Below, piece by piece: positions 23,901-33,296 of a DNA stretch of 64,000 nucleotides (its first letter is position 1; each line of letters begins with the position of its first letter). The notes beneath the pieces were generated by a model. That model was not told where the DNA came from. It did not search any database and saw only the letters and a program-made list of their open reading frames with translations. Position numbers and translations under genes: made by a program. The DNA is from Trebouxia sp. TZW2008 (lineage: Eukaryota; Chlorophyta; Trebouxiophyceae; Trebouxiales; Trebouxiaceae). Where the stretch lies: contig BDIU01000032.1 in the NCBI GenBank assembly GCA_002118135.1, forward strand, positions 1-64,000. Direction: 5' to 3'.

Positions 23901-24692
23901 CCCACACCACATCGAAGGCTTCAGGCCTGACAAGCACCAACACACTCTCAAACGGGCGGCCAGAGGAAGTCTGGCTGGAAGTGATGACTTACGGGCAGTA
24001 TGAGTCATTTGGGGAGGCTGCGGCCCTTCAGGAGGGCATTCGAGGGGCCAGTATCATTACTAACATGTTCACTGAACTACTAGTGCTGACAAAGCATGAC
24101 CTGCTGAGTAGTATCAGCTCAGGCGCTAGAGAGATGCTCCAAGAAACCATCAAGAATCGCACATCTGATCAAGACCACCTCAAGTGAGCCTCTGCAGTTG
24201 CTGCCTGTTCTGTGTGACATGCTTGTCTGCACTGGTTGTGATGGTCTTGCAACGGCGCTGTCCATCTCCAATCTGTAAACCTTATGCACCTGCTGGATAA
24301 AAGTACACAGACACAGCCTCTGCTCCCAGACGTGATGTGCCAACAGGCTGACTCACCCTTTGGCAGAGCTGTTCATGGAGTCCTGTGTCGTACACGGCAA
24401 ATAAGCATTGCCTCAGCTAGGGTGCTGGGGGGTTTGCAGTGCTCTTGCAGAGGGCCTGTGACAGATATGCAGTCTGAAAGGAAGAGGAAGCAAGCACAAA
24501 AAAAGATGTACATCAGGCGGCGTCGTAACAGCTGTGTTGACAATGTGCAGGTCTGCACAGAAGCAGCTGCGGTGGGACAAGTACAAGCATGACTTGGTGC
24601 AGAGCATCCTGTGGGGCAGTGGCAGGCAGGACCGCCTCATTGAGTACACCACTGCATGCCGCAAGATCAACGGTGACACCAGCTGGAAGTGA
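17965..24692 (+). CDS. Protein with two cyclic-nucleotide-binding domains (PKA-R/CNBD-like)
   Basis: Exon 1 (17965-18825) encodes a disordered N-terminus with KLTRRATFAP at 54-63 and a run of KQPS-x-L-x-QPS repeats. Exon 2 (19503-19718) and the CNB-A exons (20554-20761, 21473-21719) join in phase. CNB-A has a complete phosphate-binding cassette, FGELALLKTGGRRAAS, with Glu 455 and Arg 465 in place, so it should bind a cyclic nucleotide, probably cAMP. A second domain is split between 23034-23311 (VVVEQGSQAECTYFIKSGEV) and an exon ending at 24183, which has a looser cassette (FGEAAALQEGIRGAS). The last exon, 24551-24692, ends WDKYKHDLVQSIL...GDTSWK. Exons between 21719 and 23034 and between 23311 and about 23870 are not resolved. 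No dimerisation domain is evident. It could be an unusual PKA regulatory subunit or a CNBD2-type ciliary protein. Confidence 0.78.
19025..19602. repeat. Exon array: four tandem copies, 142-168 bp period
   Basis: Copies begin right after acceptor AGs at 19025, 19167, 19335 and 19503 and read variations of EKKGKPGDAFLASGRAG. Only the last continues into the phase-correct exon to 19718. The third copy is nearly identical to the fourth, while the first two are decayed. Confidence 0.9.
20402..20640. repeat. Upstream echo of the CNB-A exon start
   Basis: The start of the CNB exon at 20554 (acceptor then GTGTTGGCCAAAGCTTCC) has a truncated copy at about 20411-20485 with the same acceptor-like context. 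Confidence 0.85.
20742..21060. repeat. Downstream echoes of the CNB-A exon end
   Basis: The exon end CTTCTACATCATTCTGTCAGGCAGGTG at 20741-20767 recurs in degraded form near 20830-20860 and 20940-20970, with the following intron sequence also repeated (about 190-bp period for the best pair). Confidence 0.75.
21140..21570. repeat. Echoes of the phosphate-binding-cassette exon
   Basis: The exon start at 21473 (GGTCAGTGTCCATCAAAGTG onward) is preceded by a degraded copy at about 21306-21392 that still reads like AFGESDLLK, and a weaker one near 21185-21250. Confidence 0.85.
21660..22262. repeat. Echoes of the CNB-A C-terminal exon end
   Basis: The segment before the donor at 21719 (GAACTCAAGGCTAAGGTGGATG... 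to TTCAG|GT) recurs at about 21780-21835 and again at about 22205-22262, with increasing divergence. Confidence 0.8.
22820..23150. repeat. Echo of the CNB-B exon
   Basis: The region 23080-23150 (GGACAATGGGGCAGCTTCAG... CTGCAGCGCCTGCCCTAC) has a degraded copy at 22825-22885 (GGACAAGGGGCAAACTGGAG... CTGCAGCGTACGCCCTAT). A second echo pair lies at 23280-23312 and 23422-23455. Confidence 0.75.
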
Positions 24693-25920
24693 CTTGCAAT
24701 CTCTGAGAAGCAGCTTGCATTCAGCGTCTGTGAAAAGGTCATCAGCATTCAGCATTTGTCAAGAAGCAGTTGCCGTTCAGAATCAGTCAACAAGCAGCCA
24801 GTGTTCAACATCTGAAACAGCAAATGGCATTCAGCGTCTTTGAAGAAGCACAAGGGGCATTCAGCATGAGGCCAGTGAGCAGCAGACTGCTGGTGTGTGA
24901 TGAACATGACCAACTCCCTGGCCGATGGGCTGTGGCATCAATGCTTGTCAAGACCATGCAGTCTGGTCATGGCTATGCGGCGCACATTTCAGAAGTCCAG
25001 AGGCCTTCGCCTGGACGGCTATGCAGAGCATCATTTGAAAGTCAAGAGCTCTTTGCCTCAATGCAGCAATTCACTTAATGTTGTCTGTCAGTGATTCCTG
25101 GTTGATACTTGTTGGTGGTCGTTGCTGCACAACAGGCCAACGACAACGAATGCATACTGCAAGACCTGGCAGGTATGTACTATGTCATGCATTTTGAAAA
25201 TTATTGCATGATGGCTGTATTGAAACAGGCTCCAAGTTTGCCTTTTCTGCCAACTCACCAAGTTGTCTTCCAGTCCAGCTTTCATTGAGCTGTTCATGAA
25301 GCTGCTGCTCAATGGAGTTTGGACATCAGACAAAGTACACTTTGACTTGCAGCTTGCTTTGTCAGCAAGTACGGGACCCGTCAGGATCATTGGATGATTA
25401 TTCAGCAGTAGTATTAGCTATGAGCAGCTACTTCTGAAAGCAGACAAGACCCCTGCAAATGACAGCAAACGTGTTGCCCTTTGTGCCTAGCCGAGCTGAA
25501 GCATCTTTCGTGGAGTAAGAGCTCAACAATGCCGTTGCCAAGCTGCCTCACGCAGCTTTGAAATTGCCATGCTCACAGCTTGCACTGACAACCCTATCAA
25601 TCTTCTTCTGCTGCAAAATCGCCATAACAAATGCGGGTTGTTGCATCCGAGCATGATCACAGTCCGCATCTACTTTCGAGACGCTGTATTCATCTTCGCC
25701 TACCTTTGCAGCTACTGACCACACTCCAAAGTGCAGCCGCGCTTGCCTATCAGCTCCATTGACTGACTGCCGCTTCTGTACAGTGCTGACAAGTTTCCTG
25801 AATCCTAACTCTCTCTGAGCATCGACTGCATATCCAGGCGGCAGCTACCAGTCTCTGGGACTTCTTGGCGGTCCAATCGCAGCAGCATAAGTGCTGTTTG
25901 ACGCGTGGACGTCGGCGCCC
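24693..25920. other. Intergenic region with CATTCAGC-type repeats
   Basis: About 1.2 kb separates the cyclic-nucleotide-binding protein and the DUF924 gene. The first 160 bases contain several degenerate CATTCAGC/AAGAAGCAG units. I find no supported gene, and the last 150 bases, rich in CG, should be the DUF924 promoter. Confidence 0.5.
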
Positions 25921-28402
25921 ATGCAGCTCGCCAAATGGCGAGTTGTTGGCGCGATCACACGCTACAGCTTTGCATGTTCTCCTGCCGCGCCAGCTGCACC
26001 TGCGTTTCGTCACAGAATCCGCATGAGTCGTCCAGCACACTCCTCTCAAGCATCAAGTCAACAGCCGAATGACATTCATCCGAAAGCAAAGCAGGTACTG
26101 CAATTCTGGTAAGTTCAAGACAGTGCACTGAAAAAAATAGCATTCGTCTGACTGGTGTTCACCTTGTGTGCTGCATTGTCAGCTTGTTGGTAAAAGTCAA
26201 TTGGCACCAACAGGCTGGGGGACAACTTTCTTGAAGCCAAAAACAACACCATGCCTAAGAGTAAACAGAAAATATGGTTCTTAAGCGGGCCAGAACTAGA
26301 CAAGGCATGTCTCTCACTATGATCGTCAGTGTGGCTGGAAGTCAGTGGCTTGAAGGCCACACTTGATGAGCAGCAATGTGTTTGCTTTTGGGTATACAGT
26401 GTTGATGCAATCACTGCATGCATTGCCGAAACATTGTCATTACATCAAGTTCGACCATGGCCATTGCTGTCAAAATGCTGTGATTTGTTCCCAACTGACA
26501 TTGTCCTATATTGATTATCCTCTTATCAGGATATTGATGCATGCTCATTTGCACTGCAGGAGATGGTTGACAAATTTGGAGATCTACTTGCGCAAGCAGC
26601 TGAGTCTGGATTGCCTGATTGGTCCAAGCAATACAATGGACTTGCAGCTGTGATTCTTCTTGATCAATTCTCAAGGCAGGTGGTTCTTTCTGTCCTTTGC
26701 TTCCCATTACTGCATATCAAACAAGGCGCTACGTTTCTATGCTTTGCTTCCCAAACCGCATGCACAGCAAGTCAGGCAGGTGGTTCTTTCTGTGCTTTGC
26801 TTACATTTACATTTGCAATACCGATCAAGGCAGGTGCTACTTTTCTATGCTTTGCTGCCGAAATCATATGCACATCAGTGCAGAAACCTGGCAAATGATG
26901 TCTGGACTGGACAAAAGCTGTGACCACCTGCAGAAACTGTTTCTCCTCTCTTCATCATGAAAGCCCTCTATATCTTTTTCTGTACTCAAAACCACAAAAC
27001 CTTTGGACTTTTGCTGTTTTTTCCTTCCTTGCTCGCTGTAACCTCCTTATGCATGTAGTTCATCAGCCCTCATCACATGCCAGCACAACTGATGGGTTCT
27101 TCTATTTGTCAGTGACCTGTTGGTCCAATGCGTATTAAATGAAATCGGGTTTGGCGTTTTGCTGATGAAGGGGGCTGCTGTGCAGGAATGTATACAGAGG
27201 CAATGCATTGGCGTTTGCCATGGACAGTCTTGCCAACAAAAAGGCGCAGAGCCTAATAGTAAGGCTTGCGCAATTTGCAGCATGCCTTCCCTCTGAGTCT
27301 GCATCACCCTGTTGCTGACTTGCCTTTCATTTTGACATGTTCGCATGCAAGCTGCCCTGTGCGCCATGATGCTGTCAATCAATGTGCTGACTGTCATGAA
27401 CTACAGCAGAAATGCAGTTGCAAATGTGACTTGTTGCACTCAGGACAATGGTGATGCTGCTGGCTTCCCTCTGATGCACAGACTCTGGCTGCTGTATCCC
27501 TTCATGCACTCAGAGAAGCTGGAGCACCTGCAGGTCAGTCACATGATTGGTTGATTGATTGATTGCTTCGACACCTGTGCCTGCGCAAACGCGAGGTAGG
27601 TATGAGGGATGCTTCAGGTGTTCCTGTAGACCATACAGCAGGCTTGTGTTACCACTTGAAGGTGTGTAGACAATGGGCCCAGCACCGCGACTGCAACCCG
27701 GGACAAGGCCTGTACCTACTTAGTCACATGCTGCCACAAAAGTTCCTCCTCATATGACTCAGTCACCAAAAAATGTCTTTGTACACTGTCCATCCTCAGA
27801 TGGAGGTGTCACTGCAGTGATTGGTCCCAATTGCATCCTCCTTGCAATGAGAGTGGCCTCATGTTGAGTGTCCCTGTCAGGAGAACGGACTGTACTGGCT
27901 GCACAGTATGCTCTATGCACATATATTCCTTCACTCATACAAAATGCATGCTAGACAGGCTCAGCAGGCCCAGCTAGGTATGTCCTGGAGCAATCAGCTG
28001 TCTCCCACCAGTCTGGTCCTGTGCTAACCTGAACCATATATATGACATGTGGAGGCCGGCGTTATGCACAAATGCTCTCATGTGCAATGACATGAAGAGT
28101 CATGCTCATCCAGCATACATATGGTAATCAATGTATGCTGGATGTGCATGATACAACGACTTTGGCATGTTGTGCAGACGGGCATGGAGTTCATCCAGCA
28201 CTTGGTGGATGAGAGCAAAAGCCTTGCAGATGGTCATGATGTGCAGCAGTTTCTGCAGTCAGCACTGAAGTACTGCCAAGCGCATCACAAGGTTATAGAG
28301 CAGTGGGGCAGGTACCCTCACAGAAACCAGATTTTGGGCAGGGATACTACTCCTGAAGAGGAGGAAGGGCTGGCAAACGGCTCAATTCCTGTATTTGCCT
28401 GA
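25921..28402 (+). CDS. DUF924 family protein
   Basis: Six exons (25921-26108, 26214-26304, 26560-26675, 27186-27258, 27444-27533, 28178-28402) join in phase to 260 residues. The family hallmarks are all present: VLQFWLGDNF near the start, KIWFLSGPELD, LAAVILLDQFSR, NVYRGNALAFAMDSLA and PFMHSEKLEHLQ. The family is widespread and TPR-like, and its biochemical role is unknown to me. The first 45 residues are basic and Ala/Ser-rich with few acids, which fits an organelle transit peptide. Two of its introns seem to use GC donors: AAG|GCATGT after 26304 and AAG|GCAGGT after 26675. In both cases a GT donor nearby would break the conserved frame. Confidence 0.93.
26660..26875. repeat. Echoes of a DUF924 exon end
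   Basis: The exon end and donor (TCAAGGCAGGTGGTTCTTTCTG at 26671) recur at about 26772 and again at about 26826, each followed by a similar TGCTTTGC-containing segment. Confidence 0.85.
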
Positions 28403-29552
28403 ACTGGACCGCTTGCTTGTGTCTAACAAAAGGAAAAAAAAAAGAACAGTCTACATTGTTTGGCGTCATAGCGGGAGCCTCTGTCCAAAGAGGCAGCCCA
28501 GGATCTATCAGAAACATACCGACGCTTTATGATAAGTGTCGGAGAGAAAGTGGTCGTGAACAGTTGCTGTTGAGATTTATAGTGTACTTAAAGCATCGTT
28601 CAGCCAACCTCTGACCTTCTAATTGCCGTGCGTTGTTGCTTGGGCTGACGGTAGTGACTGACAGATTTTGAGGTGTGAGGGTGGTGACAAAGACACAGTG
28701 CATGTTTCTTACAGGGCCCTGCATTTGGTCAAGTACAGTATCATGAAGAGCATGTGCTGAAGCGCCGACCTCAGCCTGAGTTGGTAAGTAAAGCGAACAA
28801 ATTGTCAGTTGTGCCCCTACGGGTGACAGTTTGTTTGCTGGAAAACGGTGGCAGCTTGCATGTCGTGACGCACTTGCCAGCTCTCTCAGAGAGTCTGAGG
28901 ACATTGATTATTGTCATCTTCAACTGCATGGTGATTTTGGCTTCGGCCTGTTGACATGGCATCTCAACGATGCGCGTAGCAATAAAATTAGACAAAAGAC
29001 AACGCAGGTGCCATTGCATATGCAACACTGCCCGGCAGTGACTGCCCACAATATTGCGTGCACATCTCTGAAATAACTTGATGTAGCGGCTTCTAGCCAG
29101 ATAACCAATGGCAAGGACATGACAGCTGTCAGATATACGTCCAGACACAGTGTATCATAGGGTCTCAGATGCTGCATCTCAAAGCCTTGCACACAAGCTT
29201 GGACATTATCGCAGCTGCTTCTATGACAAGCTGTAGCCGTTCGCACATGCAAATCAAAAGCAATCAAATGTCTGTGCCACCTGCATAACTATAGGATGAT
29301 GTTGGATATAAGACGGTATAAGATATGATGGTAAGATGAGCTCCAAGTGATAGCGTGCGCTGTGCATCACTTGCACCTCTGCTGCACTGCTTGATACCAG
29401 TTCTCTGCCTAGTTGATCCCAAGCTGCATCTACACACAGCTGCTCCTGACGTCTAGTTGGGTAGACTGGTTTTTCCTCATCTTTGCTACCGTTACTTAGT
29501 TGGTGATCTGAAAGCAGACCCCCGTTTCTACTGTTGGGCAGGGTTGCCATGG
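28403..29552. other. Region between DUF924 and HD2-like genes, unassigned
   Basis: About 1.15 kb without a confident gene. A plus-strand open segment at about 28478-28563 reads EPLSKEAAQDLSETYRR and continues in protein-like composition, and another between an acceptor at about 28715 and a GTAAGT donor at 28783 reads GPAFGQVQYHEEHVLKRR. They might be exons of a small unannotated gene, but I could not join them to a start or stop. On the minus strand, an ATG overlaps the HD2-like stop codon (see findings). Confidence 0.3.
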
Positions 29553-32500
29553 TCATTTTTTCACTGAGACGGTGTTGCCGTCAATGGCGAAGTGCTTTGG
29601 ATTTTGCAGTAGAAACGCCTTGAGCTTTTGACCCTTCGTAACCCCTTCGGGCTTCTTGACTCCCCCCAGCTTGGACAGCTCTGTCTGTCCTCCGCTCTCT
29701 TTCAGGAACTGCTTCAGCGCTGAAAGCCATTGTGCTGCTGCTGGGCCTGTCAAACCTGCTGGCAAACATGCAGAGTGATGGTGAATAGGCGGATTACGGG
29801 GGTTCAGCGCATCAGCGGGTAATACATCAATGCCATGCAGCTGAGGGACCAAGCCAGGTATGTCAAGGCGAAGCCTGATTGGCCGACGACGTCAATATTA
29901 TTCAGCTTGCCAAGCATGCCCAAGTGCTGGCACTGGTCAAGTATAGCCTCATTGAGGACTCAAGCAGGTGATGCCGCAGGGCTTGTCAGACCTGCTGGCA
30001 AACATGCAAAGTGATGATGAGTAGGCAGACCACAAATGATCAATGCGTCAGCATCCATGCAAAGTGGTACATTAACACCCTGTAGCTGCAAGATTACATG
30101 CATGCTAGGCAGGCCGAGGAGGGACAGAGCTCAATATGTCGCGCTGACGTTCATGGCCTATGGAGTCAGTCATCTGTCACAGCGCCAAACATGCCTGCCT
30201 GCCAACTGTGGCTAAATACAGCTTCGTCCATCAACACTGCTCTTATTGCTGCTGTAGATGCCCGAAAGAGTCGAGCATGTTTGTCAGTACAAACATGAGC
30301 TCGTGCTTCAGGAACACACAATGGCAAGTCTCAGCTGGTCCAGAGATTGCAAAACTCTCAACAGCAGAACACACATTGACAGGATTGCATTGACTAGGCT
30401 CTGCAACAGGGTGATTTGACAGGATTGCATTGAATTGATCTGCATTATGGTGATCAAGATTAGCTGGGCTACAATCCCTGCAGCTAAAAGGTATCATGGG
30501 CATACTGTTGAGGTTCATGAGCATTGTTGCGGCATATGCATTGACCGTACATTGTCTGTGTGGGCCCCTGTTGAGTATACTAGGACAATGAATGTGACTG
30601 ATGCATTGATCAATACCTTGTTGCCCAGAGGCAGCAGCAGGTCGGGTCTTGCTAGCCGCTGCTGCAGGGGCTGAGACCGGCGCTACATTGGCTTTGGCTG
30701 CAGTCACCTTGGCCTTCTTTGCTGGCTGCGGTGTGACCTTAGGCGCACCACGCTTGGCTCCTGCTGCCTGTTACAAGACACGATGAATTTACTGAATGAT
30801 CAGCACTGATTAGAAATGCCTAAAATTGCACTTGATGAATAAGCACGTTAATTGTTTGTGCACACACTCACATGCGTTCTGACTGCTGGGGTGGTGTGTT
30901 TTGGCATGATTAGTTGCATGTACAGCAGGGAGCCAGATAGTACAAAGCACGCATAATATACTTGAGAGTTGTGGAACTCTTCAGTGACATGTACTCAGAC
31001 AACTACGCTTACACATGCGTTGACACACACACATGCCCTCGTGTATATAAATGATTGCATAACAACTTTGTTGCATCCTGGGTGCGTGGGCAATTTCTAG
31101 ACTTGGAGTGTTTGTACAAAATCATCACCAGCCGCTTCGTGAGCCTCACAGATGGGCTGATACATGAAGTCGCTCTCATACCACAAAGGCACATTCACTG
31201 CTTCCTGGTCGTGCCATTGTGAGAGCAGTCTGCGTACCTGGAGTGCTTGTACAAGATCATCACCAGCCTCTTCTTCATCAAAGTCATCGTCACTGTCATC
31301 ATCACTCATGCCAGGAAGTCCTGCTGCCTCTTGACCGTCAGCATCTTCTTCCTCATCCTGCATGGAGCTTGATGCATGAGCACAGCTTTGAAGCAGCTAT
31401 GCAGCAGCAGATATTCTCAACACAGTTTTGCACAGCCCACACTACGCAGCAGCAAATCTTTTTGACATAGGTTTGCACCGCCCATGCTCTGCAGTAGCAA
31501 AATTTCTTGACACAGCTTTGTACCATATAGGCTATGCAGCAGCAAATAATTTGACACAGTTTTCTATTGTCCAGACCATGCAGGAGCAAAAGTGCTCAAC
31601 ACAGCTTTGAACCACTTTGGCCATGCAGCAGGAGTCAACAAGGCTGCAAGGCCTCGAGTACTCAATCAGACGCTCTTGTGGATCATTTGTGAATTATTAC
31701 ACACTCGTCTGTGCAAATTTGTTCCTGAAACTGAACTGGCAGCCTGCCGCAGGGTACCAAACTGACAAACCACCGACTGTGTTATCCCTACACAAATGGA
31801 CAAGGAACAGCACTGAATGCCTTGCTCTGTTTCTTGTCACTTGTGTTGAGACAACACACTCACCAATTTGAGCACTGGGATAGCCTGCAGGAGGCCACCA
31901 GCTAAGGTTTGGCTTATAATGTATACAATATACTAGGTTGAAAGGCATGAGTAGCAGTACAGCCTTGAAAGTCTGCACTTGGTTTTGACACAGTGATACA
32001 GAAATTTCCAGCCGCAGCACTGCTGCTATTCAAGGTGTTCAAATTGATGGGTTTTGCTTCATCCATTGCACGCTCACCTCCTCTTCTTCATCATCATCAT
32101 CTTCATCGTCGTCCTTGTCCTCGTCATCATCACTATCATCTTCCAAAGCAATATCAGCCATGGGTACAAGGCCCTTGCCGTTGAGGGGATTTGATCTCAA
32201 TGCGCTCCTGATGTTTGGAATGTCGTCATCGATGTCGTCATCATCATCCTCTTCATCTTCATCATCGTCGTCGTCATCATCATCATCATCATCATCACTG
32301 TCATCATCAGCCTCATCATCTATTAGAGCTCTTTGCTTGGCCAGAGCTTTCTGCATAGACCACAAAGTTCTGCACATTGTATGGGTGTACATGCTAGTGC
32401 AAGCAGCCATTCAAAATGCCTCTGACTCTGAAAGCTACTTCTATATGAGATTCAATGCAAAATATCAGCTTCAAAGTGCGTGCTATACAAGCATGAGGAA

Positions 32501-33125
32501 GCGAAGGTGCAGTGCAAGTGCTGACATGGGTGCCTGGGTTTGCTTGGCATTGTTGTTTGGCTGCTGCATACCGCTTGCTGCTGCCTGCGTGGTGCTGTCA
32601 ACTGTTCCCCTTTTGCTGTTGTCTTAAGTTTGCTGCTACTTGCCTATTGCTGCTTCAATGTCTGGTCATGATGGGGAAAATGATGCTTACTCTGGAAGGC
32701 ATCAGCTGCTGCAGTGGCACAGCTTGAGGTGCCTCAATGCCGTCTGCATCAAGATCGTCCTCCTCATAATCATCGTCATCCTCGGAGTCCTCGTCGTCCT
32801 CGTAGTCCTCCTCCACCACGTTAAGTTGTCCCTCAAGCATGGTGAGATACCCGCTCAGATAAACATCTGACTTGCCAGAGTGAGAAAATCTCACGTTGAC
32901 AGGCAAGTCAACCGTGAACTGCTCGCAGCGTCCCGTTTCAAGCGTTCCAACCACCGCCTTTGCACCATTGCCTTCTGCAAACACTGTATGTCTGCCAGGT
33001 TTTGGGTTGGGGCCGAGAGCGATGTTTGTTATATGAGGCCTGCGAAGCAAGAGCCCATCCTCGTTTACAGTTGCGAGTATAGCAATCGTCTCTCCTGCGG
33101 CAACTTTGTATCCTATGAAGTCCAT
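29553..33125 (-). CDS. HD2/nucleoplasmin-like nuclear protein
   Basis: Five exons (33125-32691, 32350-32078, 31357-31238, 30767-30617, 29755-29553) close in phase to 393 residues. Residues 1-105 form a nucleoplasmin-like domain beginning MDFIGYKVAAGE, like the MEFWGVEV start of plant HD2-type proteins and FKBP nucleoplasmin domains, and ending YLSGYLTM. Three long Asp/Glu tracts follow (about 112-135, 155-240 and 237-275), then a Lys/Ala-rich basic stretch (AKRGAPKVTPQPAKKAK). The C-terminal 65 residues form a compact domain with LKAFLLQNPKHFAIDG. No FKBP peptidyl-prolyl isomerase domain is present. The expected role is histone binding or chaperoning in the nucleus or nucleolus; deacetylase activity cannot be inferred. 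An in-frame ATG 24 bases upstream (33149) would add MAHRERIL. It shares a short divergent promoter with TAN1. Confidence 0.87.
31097..31145. repeat. Echo of the HD2-like third exon end
   Basis: On the minus strand, the exon end reading EEAGDDLVQALQ (31238-31275) recurs about 140 bases downstream as EAAGDDFVQTLQ (about 31099-31135), without a GT donor at the same place. Confidence 0.9.
31378..31625. repeat. Degenerate tandem array in an HD2-like intron
   Basis: A unit of roughly 57 bases containing ATGCAGCAGCAAAT...TTGACACAG recurs about four times between 31385 and 31625, immediately upstream (in transcript sense) of the acceptor at 31357. Confidence 0.8.
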
Positions 33126-33296
33126 TAAGATCCGTTCGCGATGTGCCATAGAGACCAAGCGCAGTGATCCACAGGCTGCGCCGCAGATCCGTGAAATGCC
33201 AAGAATGCGCAATGCGCTCCGAAACACAACGGCGTAACGCTTCCACTGCAGCGATGTCTGCAACGCCGTGCAGCAAACAATCATTGACGGTGCGCA
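33126..33296. promoter_or_regulatory. 171-bp bidirectional promoter, HD2-like / TAN1
   Basis: Only 171 bases separate the start codons of two divergent genes. The stretch is rich in CG dinucleotides and contains no obvious TATA box. It must hold both core promoters and both 5' UTRs. Confidence 0.7.

Noticed and set aside
32115..32627. Plus-strand frame with a long serine run
   Set aside because: It is the reverse complement of the Asp/Glu tract of the HD2-like protein; the minus-strand exon splices in phase and belongs to a coherent protein.
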